This document shows, piece by piece, positions 1-9,168 of a DNA stretch of 37,500 bases. This DNA is from Symbiodinium natans. Taxonomy: Eukaryota; Sar; Dinophyceae; Suessiales; Symbiodiniaceae. Every line of letters starts with the position of its first letter. Within the stretch, counting starts at the first letter, position 1. Below the pieces are notes generated by a model that saw nothing but the letters and a program-made list of their open reading frames with translations, was not told the origin of the DNA and searched no databases. The position numbers and the translations under genes are program-made. The stretch is taken from contig CAJNDS010001057.1 of assembly GCA_905221605.1 (NCBI GenBank), forward strand, positions 217,028 to 254,527, written 5' to 3'.

Positions 1-145
1 AGTGACCATCCGGTCCCAGGGATGAGGGCCAAGCAAGGTTCAGCCAATCTGTGGCAGGATGCGTTGACACAGATCGAGGAGGATTGTTTCATCGGTGTGC
101 GTTCTTTATATTTTTTGTTTTTTTTGGGGTATTTTTTTTGGTTTT

Positions 146-790
146 CTAAACCCTAAACCCTAAACCCTAAACCCTAAACCCTAAACCCTAAACCCTAACC
201 CTAAACCCTAAACCCTAAACCCTAAACCCTAAACCCTAAACCCTAAACCCTAAACCCTAACCTAAACCCTAAACCCTAAACCCTAAACCCTAAACCCTAA
301 ACCCTAAACCCCCTGAAACCTGAACCCTGAAACCCTGAACCCCTCCCTAACCCTCAACCCTACCCTCAACCCTCCCTAAACCCTAAACCCTAAACCCTAA
401 ACCCTAAACCCCTAAACCCCTAAAACCCCTAAACCCCCCTAAACCCTAAACCCCTAAACCCCCCTAACCCCCCTAAAACCCCTAAACCCCCCCTAACCCC
501 CTAAAACCCTAAAACCCTAAAACCCTGCTAAAACCCCCTAAAACCCTAAAACCCTAAAACCCTAAACACCCTAAAACCCTAAAACCCTAAAACCCTAAAA
601 CCCTAAAACCCTAAAACCCTAAAACCCTAAAACCCTAAAACCCTAAAACCCTAAAACCCTAAAACCCTAAAACCCTACAACCCTAAAACCCTACAACCCA
701 TACAACCCTACAACCCTAAAACCCTAAAACCCTAAAACCCTAAAACCCTAAAACCCTAAAACCCTAAAACCCTAAAACCTAAGCCCCAAA
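146..790. repeat. Telomere-like array, CCCTAAA changing to CCCTAAAA
   Basis: The left part (146 to about 312) is nearly perfect CCCTAAA heptamer. The middle (about 313 to 530) is degenerate, with CCCTAA, CCCCTAAA and CCCCCTAAA variants. The right part (about 530 to 780) is mainly the octamer CCCTAAAA. The array trails off into C/A-rich DNA up to about 860. The heptamer is the plant/dinoflagellate-type telomere unit and the octamer is the unit known from Chlamydomonas. Unique-looking sequence lies on both sides, so this is an interstitial or subtelomeric array and not a visible chromosome end. Confidence 0.95.
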
Positions 791-1257
791 CCCAAAAACA
801 CACCCTAAACCCAAAAACATACCCAAAAAAAACCACAAAAAACACCCCAAAAAAACCCGGCTCCGTTCTCAATAGCAATAGTCATGACAATTGTAATAAG
901 CACTGGTGGGTCTAAGCGTTTCTTGAAGATTCGCGGCGTGACTTCAGAAACCGTGGTTTCAGTTCTTCAGGTTTGATGTATATGTTTTTTTTCGTTTTCT
1001 CGAAGTTTGGTAGGTGGTTTGTGCTGGGATGTTGAAGCAGATGCTTCAGATGTATTCAGTAGATCTTTGGGCAGGAGTCTGTTATTGTGTCTGGGATCTT
1101 GTGGTGCTCGACAGGCGAAGTCCAACGCTGCTCGTGCATTGCTGGTGTCGAAGGTCTGGGACGTGGGGTGGGGCAGTAGGCTTGTGATGATGTTTGGAAA
1201 TATGAACGTCGATCAACATGGCAGACGGAGCAATGGCTGTGTAAAGATGCAGCAGGA

Positions 1258-1296
<39 letters not shown>

Positions 1297-1907
1297 GCCT
1301 CCACTACTGCTGGTAGTGTTGTTGTTGCTGCGAGATCCAGCATAAGGCCGGAGCCGTCTCTGTGCACAGGAATTGGAGGCATTCGTTGCTGAAGTCTCAC
1401 AAGGAGCTTCTGATACTGCAAGGCACGCTGGTGACACTGCTGGGTGAAAGTTATCTTTATCATGCCTCTATAAGTTGGCATCTTTGTGGGACAAGCGTCA
1501 ACATTTGCCTTAGCATCAACCTCCGCACAAAGACCTGCGTTCTGAACCTTCTGCATAGGGCTTTGGTTCAGGATGGAACGTGAATATAGGACTGGCCCAA
1601 GGCAATGTAAATGAACAAGAGTTGATTCAACACAGACGGGAAGCCACGGGGAGACGCACACACCTGGCAACTGCCGCGGCCTGAAGCTGGGCAGACTGGC
1701 CTCCTGGCACTCTGGCCCTGGGCCCCGAGTCCCCGTATCAAATTCCTGGCGGCGGGGGTGTGTGGGGGAGGGCTGCCAGGCCCGACCATACAGTAGTAGA
1801 CTTACCAGCAACCACGCCCCTTTTCCTCCATTTTCTTGGACCACACGTGAAGCGCACCTCGCTAACCGTTCCGCACCCGAGCAAACCCCGAGCAAACCCG
1901 GAGAAGG
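791..1907. other. No gene assigned
   Basis: Mixed-composition DNA between the telomere-like array and a weak open frame. It contains the CTG run at 1258-1294. Open frames here on both strands owe much of their length to that run and show no recognisable domain, so none is called. Confidence 0.6.
1258..1294. repeat. (CTG/CAG)12 microsatellite
   Basis: Twelve uninterrupted GCT triplets. They translate as poly-Leu on the plus strand and as poly-Ala, poly-Ser or poly-Gln on the minus strand, which explains the homopolymer runs in all overlapping open frames. Confidence 0.97.
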
Positions 1908-2378
1908 ATGGCCAGCTCTGACCGTGTACAACCTCAGCCATGGTCGGAGGATGTTTTGCAGAAGAGACTTGGACGAGTGGAAGCCGGCAAGGATGAGATT
2001 ACTGGCTTGGCAATCCAAGAGCGAACCCTGCTCAGCTATCTGAAACCAAGTAATTTTTGTAAACACAGTCGCCTTACATCCGATGTAGAGAAGCCTGCTG
2101 AGAATCAGCCCAGAACAAGAGCCCCCCGGCGGCTACCCTTGCAGCCGGTAACGAATTCACCCAGGCTTCTGCGCAACCTCCTTCAGATCCTTGTCTTCAG
2201 TGATGGGCAGTGTGCGAAGGCTCCTAAACCACGCAAAGCCCTAAGTTCTGTATTGCTTCGGCTTCCCCAGATTTCCCGAAGCTGTTCCAGGCATCGGCTG
2301 CATCTTGGCTGTCACAACAAACGACACTGGATGTACCGGTTAGTTGAGTACAGTCAGCACATCATCGGAGTACCGTGA
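1908..2378 (+). CDS. Hypothetical open frame, 156 aa, doubtful
   Basis: Begins ATG-GCC in a reasonable context. The first ~35 codons look protein-like (Ser/Gln/Trp/Glu/Asp/Lys mixture), but the second half becomes Arg/Leu/Ser-rich as in random DNA. It could be a first exon followed by intron sequence read through. No domain, signal peptide or membrane segment was recognised, and neighbours give no support. Real function unknown; it may not be a gene. Confidence 0.2.
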   Translation: MASSDRVQPQPWSEDVLQKRLGRVEAGKDEITGLAIQERTLLSYLKPSNFCKHSRLTSDVEKPAENQPRTRAPRRLPLQPVTNSPRLLRNLLQILVFSDGQCAKAPKPRKALSSVLLRLPQISRSCSRHRLHLGCHNKRHWMYRLVEYSQHIIGVP

Positions 2379-4002
2379 GCAGGAGCGAGAAAACATAAGA
2401 GCATGATTGCCATGACTGAGCATCAGCTTCTGGTCTGGGGCCGGGGCTGCACATCAGAGCCGGCAAACCCGCGAGAGCGCTTCCGAACAATAAACGCAGA
2501 ACATCAAAACACCGGTTCGAGTCTATTGATTGCACCATGACATGACAAGGAGGAATCCCAGGAAAGATGACATCATCTATGCCTTTGAGGCTGCTTCATC
2601 AGTTTGAAATTGAGCTGTGACCCGTCCCCGCCCCGTCCGCTCCCCAAGAGACACAGCAGGAGTCGGAGGAGGGCACCGTCTGCTCCGTGCGCGTCCCCAT
2701 TCTCGAGCGCTTGCCGGCCTGCAAAGGAAAGCCAGCCCCGTCCAGGCACGAATGGCTCATGTTCAGACATTCGACTGGACACATCTGGACACACCTGCCA
2801 TGATCCTTTATGGCAGTGGATTCCAGTTTTTTTCGTGCTCTCGCAATGTGCCGCAGGAAGAAGGCGAAACAGTACGCTGCAGACGAACTGGTAAGCTGCA
2901 TCTTAAAAACTTGACGTGAACGCCATGAACGCCTTCGGCGGCATGGTTCCATTGGTGCGCGAAGGATGCGAGGCAGACTTCGGGGGATCTAAACAATTCT
3001 TCTTCGCAGCAGCTTAGTATCTGATCTTCGTGGATGGCCAAGCTGTCACATGCTGGCACAGCATCTCAGGTTCGGATGGTTCGCAGAAGGTGCAGACGCT
3101 GCATGCGCTGTAGCTGTGCCAGAAAAAAGCAGTGCTTGGCTGTTGCCGGACTATCCTCTTAAAACTTGATCAGCATCTTGCCACCTTGTGACCTTGTGGT
3201 AAATGGTTTCAGTAGCTGCAGCCGTTGCCGTCGCAGGTGCCCTGACGCGGGAACTTCGCCCACGTTGCTCCGAGCTCTTGTAGAGCCTCTTGGTTTGAAG
3301 TCTCACGTTGGACATCATGCTGCATTGTGGAGTTGATGCAGAAAGAGGGGCATTCGTGCAGGCTGATCGACAACAGTGTCGATGACGTTCGATGACCAAT
3401 CGCACTAGTGAGACGCTGGCGACGCGGTGCGGTGGTGTGCGTGAAAGTGCCTCCGTGAGTGAGGTTGATCTGCGGATGCAAGATAATGAAGTTCCGGTAA
3501 TGTGAGCCGTGAGCTCGGGTCTGAGTTTATAAGTGGCCTTTCAGAGAACAAATTCTTAGTAGCAAAATGAAATCCACACAGACAGCCCAAGCCTGGGAAG
3601 GTCCAGGAAGGCCCTGACCACTCCTTGGCCCATGCATCAGGTGAGCCAGCTGCTAAGGGAGTGAGCCTAGGCGGAACAGGGGTCGTCACAAAGAATGGGA
3701 CTGGACGTATAGCCTTGCACTCATGCCCACAAGCAACGTGTCGAACGAGCGTCACTTGACAGATTCAAGCCATGTGCATGGAAGAGCATCGTTTTGGACA
3801 ATGCACCGCTTTTTTCGCTAATGACTCTTTCTTGTGTTGCAATGGCCAAGCTGGATTGAGGGAGATGCTAGCCACCACCGCAGCTCCAATTTGACCGAAG
3901 CGCTACGACCGGGCATGGTCCGAGCAAAAGCATTGTTGTACATGCGTTTACACTTCTCATCTACTAAGGGATGCAAACTTAACACAGACTCCCCTGCACG
4001 CA
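2379..4002. other. No complete gene; two short exon-like stretches
   Basis: Most of this stretch shows nothing assignable. Two plus-strand pieces read like protein: about 2829-2891, Arg/Lys-rich and followed by a GTAAGC splice-donor-like hexamer, and about 2911-3017, Gly/Phe/Ala-rich and ending in TAG. They are in different frames and only about 25 bp apart, too close for an ordinary intron, so they may be remnants of one decayed gene. Confidence 0.3.
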
Positions 4003-4050
4003 CACAGAGAGAGAGAGATATATGCTCACGCCCCCCCCCATGATCCACGT
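4003..4050. repeat. Left inverted repeat of the AT-rich island (candidate)
   Basis: (GA)n-ATATAT, then TCAC-G-C9-ATGATCCA at 4026-4047. The reverse complement of this arrangement (TGGATCAT-G11-T-GTGA preceding an AT run and GAGA) is at 6591-6640. The two copies face each other about 2.55 kb apart around the AT-rich island. A second shorter match (AAAAACACCG at about 4105-4114 against CGGTGTTTTT at about 6519-6528) lies inside both copies at a similar distance. Low-complexity sequence inflates the match, so this is only a candidate terminal inverted repeat. Confidence 0.45.
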
Positions 4051-4202
4051 TTCTGCTTCGAAACAGATGGATCTTGGGAGGAGAGGGGGCTATGAGCTAG
4101 CGACAAAAACACCGACAGGGCCGATAAAAACCTATATCATTTCAAGTCAGGCAGGTCATTTACATCAACAAGGTAGAAAAATACCGAAAAAATCATGCTT
4201 TT

Positions 4203-5137
4203 TTAGAAAACTCGAGCCGGCTCGAATTTTCCAAAAACAACTGACACAGTAGATTGCCGAAACACGACCAGGCTCGAATTTTCCAAAAAAAACCTAAATT
4301 TCAGGATCTATGGCTCCAGCAGCCCGGTAGATCCTGAAAGTTAGGTTTTTTTTGGAAAATTCGAGCCTGCTCGAGTTTCTGGGACCTAAAGCTTCAAGAA
4401 TTTTAGGAAAATTCGAGCCGGCTCGAATTTTCCAAAAAAAACTGACACAGTAGATTGCCGAAACACGACCAGGCTCGAATTTTCCAAAAAAAACCTAAAT
4501 TTCAGGATCTATGGCTCCAGCAGCCCGGTAGATCCTGAAAGTTAGGTTTTTTTTTGGAAAATTCGAGCCTGCTCGAGTTTCTGGGACCTAAAGCTTCAAG
4601 AATTTTAGGAAAATTCGAGCCGGCTCGAATTTTCCAAAAAAAACTGACACAGTAGATTGCCGAAACACGACCAGGCTCGAATTTTCCCAAAAAAAACCTA
4701 AATTTCAGGATCTATGGCTCCAGCAGCCCGGTAGATCCTGAAAGTTCGGTTTTTTTTGGAAAATTCGAGCCTGCTCGAGTTTTCGAGACCTGGAGCTTCA
4801 AGAATTTTCGGAAAATTCGAGCCGGCTCGAGTTTTCTAAAAAAATGCTGAAACCATAGCTGTGTGACCCCAAGGCCTCATAGATGACATAATTTAGGTTT
4901 TTTTTTGAAAATTCGAGCCTGCTCGAGTTTTCGAGACCTGGAGCTTCAAGAATTTTCGGAAAATTCGAGCCGGCTCGAATTTTCTAAAAAATATGCTGAA
5001 ACCATGGCTGTGTGACCCCAAGGTCTCATAGATGACAGAATGTAGGTTTTTTTTGGAAAATTCGAGCCTGCTCGAGTTGTGGTGACCTGGTGCCTGGAGA
5101 TTTTTCGGAAAATTCGAGCCGGCTCGAGTTTTCCCGA
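4203..5137. repeat. Palindrome-bearing tandem repeat, six units
   Basis: The perfect palindrome CGAGCCGGCTCG occurs at 4213, 4414, 4616, 4818, 4966 and 5115, giving unit lengths of 201, 202, 202, 148 and 149 bp. Each palindrome sits inside a longer GGAAAATTCGAGCC core with its near-reverse complement, alternating with an imperfect version (CGAGCCTGCTCGAG). The ~202-bp units also hold a second inverted pair, TTTCAGGATCTA and TAGATCCTGAAA, around a short loop. Minus-strand open frames here encode only repeated Arg-Leu-Glu-Phe-type peptides and are by-products. Confidence 0.93.
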
Positions 5138-5400
5138 AATCTCTTGATATTCTGACTGCGGTAATTGATACAATTCGTAGCATTAGTTACCAATTCTATT
5201 TCAATTGGTAAGTTTCCCATATTTTTTGACGGCAAATATCTAACTTGTGAGAAGAGGCCACGCAATGGTTTAAATCCAACAATCTTTTTGGTCTTAAACC
5301 CTTGACAATTAACATAAGAACTACCTTTGTGTCAAAGAAAACTTCAACTATCAATGAGGATATCTGCGGGACCAAAAGTTTCCATGATATATAAAAAGCA
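5138..5400 (-). pseudogene. Capsid-protein-like fragment (double jelly-roll type), truncated
   Basis: On the minus strand an open stretch from about 5331 to 5138 reads G-F-K-P-L-R-G-L-F-S-Q-x-R-Y-L-P, then E-I-E-L-V and N-A-T. From memory of the family, this spacing (F-K-P, G-L-F-x-Q, K/R-Y-x-P, E-x-E-L-V) resembles a conserved block in the second jelly-roll of major capsid proteins of Polinton-like viruses and relatives. This is recognition by pattern, not by search. In-frame TGA codons lie at 5346-5344 and 5334-5332. Upstream a possible continuation (G-P-A-D-I-L-I-D) lies in the same frame, at about 5380. The fragment is cut off at 5137, where the palindromic repeat begins. The DNA is AT-rich, unlike its surroundings. 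Confidence 0.4.
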
Positions 5401-5637
5401 TAGATAATTTGATTACATATACATACTCCTTCAACTTGTATTCAATCAAGTAATTCAAAACTATATGAAGTGTCTTACTATTATTCTTCTTCCTACCTTT
5501 CACCTGCTTAACTGCTTCATCTACTTAATTATTCTCAACTAACTTTCTTATCTCTTCGTAAGCATGTTGTTTAAATTGCTTCTCTATCTTCGATGTCTCT
5601 ATTTGTTCGTATGTTGTTGCTTTCTTATGAAATGATT
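5396..5637 (-). pseudogene. Unknown AT-rich coding-like segment with one TAA
   Basis: Minus-strand reading from about 5637 gives a Lys/Glu/Gln-rich, probably helical stretch (about 37 codons), then TAA at 5527-5525, then a further ~40 open codons rich in Lys, Val, Leu and Tyr. Composition and low stop density in so AT-rich a sequence suggest former coding DNA. It lies directly between the lipase-like and capsid-like remnants in the same orientation. It could be part of the capsid gene, a separate small gene, or the tail of the lipase gene. No family recognised. Confidence 0.35.
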
Positions 5638-5643
5638 ATGGCA

Positions 5644-6290
5644 TCAAACTGTTGTTAAAAACTCTTCTTCGGTTATAGGTAGATGTCCTGCTTTGTTTTG
5701 AATATTGCCTATATCTTCATAAGAATGTTTTTGTAGAGGGTCTAATGTTGATTTCTTTGATGTTATACTTCCTTTTTCAAACATACTAACGGGATCTTCT
5801 ACTTTCCGTATTCATATGTTTTGTCCCAGTGTCTTCTGGTCGTTGTCCTGATACATAAGGAGAACCATAGCTACGACTTCTGAATACATTCCCATAATCA
5901 TTGTTTATTTGTTGTCCCGATGCTGAACCTAAACTGTGACTTACAATACCAGAAATTCCAGTTTCTTCTTTTCTTTAACCGTCTATTTCAATAAAACCAT
6001 CTTGAATGAACTTATCTACGTCTTTATAACACTGAGTCAGTTGCGTCTTATATAAAGGAAGGTTTCAATCACCATAAACATCTCTACAGTTTTTAGTCCC
6101 AGCAATGTATAAAATAGAACCATTTTTGATATATCCCGTCAGGATTCTCATACGCTAATTTAAGTCCTTGCGTGTCCGTTAAAAATGTCTCTGTCTTTGC
6201 GAATTCGTCTCTAACTTCATTATGTAGTCTGCTTCTTGTGTTAGGTGCTTTATTTGAAACCCCTTCATCTCTTCTTTTATGTTCATGCAT
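5644..6290 (-). pseudogene. Class-3-lipase-like alpha/beta-hydrolase remnant
   Basis: Read on the minus strand from an ATG at 6290, three frames in succession show the family order. First comes a strand I-L-Y-I-A-G-T-K (about 6115-6090). Then comes the nucleophile elbow S-H-S-L-G at 5941-5927, followed by Y-G-S-P. Then come an Asp in E-D-P-V-S (Asp codon 5796-5794) and a His in K-H-S-Y-E (His codon 5727-5725). Ser-Asp-His in that order and spacing is the catalytic triad of class 3 lipases, enzymes that hydrolyse acylglycerol or phospholipid esters. The gene is broken: frameshifts near 6123 (an A5 run) and near 5800, TGA at 6067-6065, TAA at 5977-5975. Reading ends at TGA 5646-5644. Lipase-like genes are, as I recall, among the cargo of some virophages and Polinton-like viruses, which fits the neighbouring capsid-like fragment. 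Confidence 0.6.
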
Positions 6291-6590
6291 TACACAATGG
6301 TATATAAGGTAATATTTATCTAATCAATGAATATTGTTGAAGTTCAAGAAGGTGTATATTGGAAGCTACTATAGAGTGAATAACAGAGATGAGCAAACCA
6401 CACAACACCAAATCCAGAAACGGATTCTGTTTGTAGATTTCTGTTGTTTAAAAGTGTAGATAATCAATAGCAAGTTGTAGCTTCAGACATGGCAAGACAC
6501 GAAAGTATCGTAAATACCGGTGTTTTTTCACTTCAACCATATGTGCAAATAAGCACAGGTGCAGAAGGACAAGCAAGAAAAGGATACACA
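6291..6590. other. AT-rich flank of the island
   Basis: AT-rich DNA upstream of the lipase-like remnant. No further coding remnant was recognised. Any promoter of the former gene would have been here. Confidence 0.5.
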
Positions 6591-6660
6591 TGGATCATGG
6601 GGGGGGGGGTGTGACCAGATATATATATATATATATAGAGACACATATGTACATATATAT
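6591..6660. repeat. Right inverted repeat of the AT-rich island (candidate), with G11 and (AT)n
   Basis: TGGATCAT-G11-TGTGA at 6591-6614, followed by an (AT)n run to about 6637 and GAGA. It mirrors 4003-4050. Base composition returns to host-like values to the right of this point. Confidence 0.45.
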
Positions 6661-7058
6661 TCCTGTATAGATGCATATGGCATATGCATACCTTCGAGAT
6701 TTGCCATCTGCCCAGGTGGCAGCAAAACAGGACAATGCTCCGTGACATGCCGTGAAGGCCACCGAGCCGGAAGCAGCTACCAGTCGAGCTTTATTGCAGC
6801 TCTTTGCTGAGAGACACGGCAGTGCATCCCGACAGCACGCAATACCTTGATACCAGTGTGCAGCTTGTGGCTAGCAGACGCTGACAGAGGAGGAACAAAT
6901 CGCGTTTAAGCACATGAAAAAGAGTGCAAGCAAGGTGAAAGCACAGCAACTTTGAAAGATCATGAAACATCATATTCTCTTTGTGCTGGCTGCGATGAGT
7001 CATGCTAGCTGGCGCTTTGTGACCATATTGATAGCGAAGCTCGGGCGAATCTGGAGCC
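6661..7058. other. No gene seen
   Basis: Host-like composition. Short frames on both strands show no recognisable protein features. Confidence 0.55.
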
Positions 7059-7229
7059 ATGGTGGATATTGTGCCGGGTCAGTACTCGCCCATGGGCAGA
7101 TCAACTGAGCGCAGCTTGCGGAGACTGCGCACACAGGTCGAGGCGCACGACTCCGCGTTGTCGCCCAAAGGGAAGGTGGAGGAGGAACCGATGGATCCAA
7201 AGGCCAAGGAGACTTATGGAGACCAGTGA
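7059..7229 (+). CDS. Exon-like small open frame, 56 aa
   Basis: ATG at 7059 in an AGCC-ATG-G context followed by 55 codons of mixed, charged, hydrophilic sequence (Arg/Ser/Lys/Glu/Pro). It ends in TGA exactly where a good splice donor, GTGAGT at 7226-7231, begins. This suggests a first coding exon whose apparent stop lies inside an intron. Further coding-like pieces follow downstream on the same strand (7323-7571, 7573-7791, 8278-8409). Function unknown; the product start looks disordered and basic. Confidence 0.35.
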   Translation: MVDIVPGQYSPMGRSTERSLRRLRTQVEAHDSALSPKGKVEEEPMDPKAKETYGDQ

Positions 7230-7322
7230 GTTGGGTCTAAGTTTATGTTTTGTCTTCTGGTACGTCCAAAAGTTCGGTGTTGTCGATGTGTATCCTTGTA
7301 AGGTGTCGAAAGGGCAGAGCAA

Positions 7323-7571
7323 GTGAGTTGTTTGACCAATGAGGAGTCTCCGAAGGCTGATAAAGTGGATCTCGACCGCTTCCGCTTGCGCAGCCAAAAA
7401 AGCTTTGGTCAATCAACCACACAGCTCTCCAACACTTTGAACACAACCCTTACCACCATGGCTTCAACGAGCGATCTTGAGACTACGGCATCTTCCATAG
7501 ATGTGGCAGAGCCAGTGAGCACACCGAAGCCCAAGCTGTCTCCCTCCTTTAGCAACCCATGCAGCAGATAG
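7323..7571 (+). CDS. Exon-like segment, Ser/Thr-rich
   Basis: About 80 open codons, low-complexity hydrophilic (Ser, Thr, Lys, Pro, Asp), typical of a disordered protein segment. It ends at TAG within CAGATAG, where AG|GATTG could be a 3' splice site leading into the next open segment. No domain recognised. Probably the same gene or pseudogene as 7059-7229; phase between them could not be resolved. Confidence 0.3.
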   Translation: MSCLTNEESPKADKVDLDRFRLRSQKSFGQSTTQLSNTLNTTLTTMASTSDLETTASSIDVAEPVSTPKPKLSPSFSNPCSR

Positions 7572-7572
7572 G

Positions 7573-7791
7573 ATTGTTGTGGATATGATGGAGGGTTGTG
7601 TCTCACAAAACGCCCAGAGCAAATTGGAGAGGCTTGGAGGGTTTGGGATGTCCACAGAATCTGAGGCGCTGTTGGTCTGGACGAAGGTCATCTTTGTGAA
7701 GTCACAAGAGCGAAGTACAATCGCTTTATGCACCCTGATGGACAAACAAACCCAGAAGCAGGTGCCCTCAGTAGGGGTCTCTGCCGCGTGA
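7573..7791 (+). CDS. Exon-like segment, ~70 codons
   Basis: Starts after a possible AG acceptor and reads as a well-mixed globular-type sequence (Val/Asp/Met/Glu-rich, one Cys). It becomes less convincing after the GTCATC at about 7687. Stop TGA at 7789-7791. No family recognised. Listed because its amino-acid mix differs from the random frames around it. Confidence 0.3.
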   Translation: MVVDMMEGCVSQNAQSKLERLGGFGMSTESEALLVWTKVIFVKSQERSTIALCTLMDKQTQKQVPSVGVSAA

Positions 7792-8277
7792 CTTGGGGTT
7801 TTCTCCATGAAAGAGCAAGTTTGCAATTTGTGAGTCGTGCAAGAACTATGGCATGTAGGAAGCGCTCCTTGATGCTGTTTCAGCAGCAGTGATGCTGCTT
7901 TCCAGTGGGACGTCAGAGCAGATTTCAACCGTTTGAGGTGATTGTCATTGGTTCTTGAAACGGTGCCTTCTAATCGTCTGGCCACCTTGAGAGGCCACTA
8001 CCGCGTGAATGACTCCTGCCTTTGGCTTCGATCGCCTCAATGGGACATAGGTCAGAGGATTCCACATGAGGCACGTCAAGTGCGGCCTCGTGACACGGGC
8101 ACTTGAGTGGCGTTGGGATCGTTTTGGATGGGTGGTGCGCCTGGTAAGCTATCATGCTATCCAGGGCATGCAACTATCCTTTGTTCTTTGTCTGCCGGGC
8201 TTACAAGATTCCCCCCCAATTTCGTCCCCGCTTCAACTAGTTTGCAGCGCATACCTCGGACACAGCACAGCTGAGGC
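7792..8277. other. No gene assigned
   Basis: No convincing coding sequence. It may be intronic if the flanking exon-like pieces belong to one plus-strand gene. Confidence 0.5.
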
Positions 8278-8409
8278 ATGGAGCTTGGCGAGGTCTACAA
8301 CGGTGACTTTGCCTGGCTAAAGCTTCACCGTTCTGACTACGTTGAATACATGAGAGCCCCCCCCAAAGGCAATCAAAAGAGCGGGATGCTGTTTAATCGA
8401 GATGTCTAG
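8278..8409 (+). CDS. Exon-like small open frame, 43 aa
   Basis: ATG at 8278 to TAG at 8407-8409. The sequence is protein-like (Trp, Tyr, Lys, Arg, Asp well mixed; ends Asn-Arg-Asp-Val). An in-frame TGA lies just upstream, with AG dinucleotides between, so this may be a last exon entered through an AG|G acceptor. No domain recognised. Confidence 0.3.
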   Translation: MELGEVYNGDFAWLKLHRSDYVEYMRAPPKGNQKSGMLFNRDV

Positions 8410-9000
8410 AATTTCCACAGGTTTTCCGCTTCCTATCTCACCTCAGTTTTTGTGTGAATCTTCTCCTCATGGTTCGATCTAGAAGGGCTATTTCCTTGCG
8501 GCTTGGTCCAGAAATTGAATTGTATTTGACTGACACGAATAGTCTCTCCACTATGACTCTACAGCCAAAAGACTTTCGGCTGTAGCCATGAAAATGTGTG
8601 AATATCTGGGGAAGCTTGGAGTTAGATGTGCCAGCGTGCCAATGGTGCTTCGGTAGGCTGCAGCATCGCTGTCTCCAGGCTTTGCCTTGGGCTTGGCTGC
8701 GCCGGGTCGTTTGGAGCCGATGAGCGTGTCGCCTGAGCGACCACACGTGTCCAAATTGTGCACCCACCCCATGACCTTTGCGCCAGAGCACCAAAAGACA
8801 GCGACTGGGCAGGCACAGCAATGTTACAGCAATTAATCCGTAACCTGTCTTGCAACCTGTGCGAGCCACCACTGGCCATACGTATTTGATTAGAAAATAA
8901 GATTCGCACAGCCCAAGCAACACGTAAACGCCAAGCTGCAGAGAAGCTCAAGGCAGACTGAGAGCGGTGTCTCAAACGGAACGGTCCTCTGTTGTCCATG
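8410..9000. other. No gene assigned
   Basis: A plus-strand frame from about 8590 to 8830, interrupted by one TAG near 8659, has some protein-like character, and so does the opposite strand. Neither gives a recognisable domain, so no gene is called. Confidence 0.45.
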
Positions 9001-9168
9001 GTGTGCCAGCGTCCTTGCCTCAGGAGTGGGCGAAGCTGGATGCATCCTCATCCGGGTTCCACCGATATCCAGAAACTCATCGGAAAAGAGAGCAACTACC
9101 ACCGGGATTGGGCTGGAAAGCTCGCTGGAATGCTGTATTTGTTGAAGGGCAGAACGAATTTTTCATGA
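9001..9168 (+). CDS. Exon-like segment
   Basis: Open stretch ending at TGA 9166-9168. The part from about 9061 to 9155 has a convincing helical, charged and hydrophobic mix (Ile/Lys/Leu/Glu/Tyr/His/Trp). No family recognised. Possibly another piece of the same plus-strand gene or pseudogene as the neighbouring segments. Confidence 0.3.
   Translation: MCQRPCLRSGRSWMHPHPGSTDIQKLIGKESNYHRDWAGKLAGMLYLLKGRTNFS

Noticed and set aside
146-860. A true chromosome end at the left of the window
   Set aside because: Non-telomeric sequence (1-145) lies outside the array and the units are degenerate, so it is interstitial as far as visible.
1007-2066. Poly-Leu / poly-Ala / poly-Ser proteins around 1258-1294
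   Set aside because: Open frames on both strands depend on a CTG run; no supporting domain.
5332-6067. Island interpreted as a functional gene set in a non-standard genetic code
   Set aside because: Besides TGA there are in-frame TAA codons and at least two frameshifts, which reassignment alone cannot explain; decay is simpler.
8551-8772. Y-R-S-T-I-G-T-L-A-H-L on the minus strand, like the segment after reverse transcriptase in copia polyproteins
   Set aside because: No neighbouring reverse transcriptase, RNase H or integrase motif in any frame, and the following residues do not continue the family pattern.
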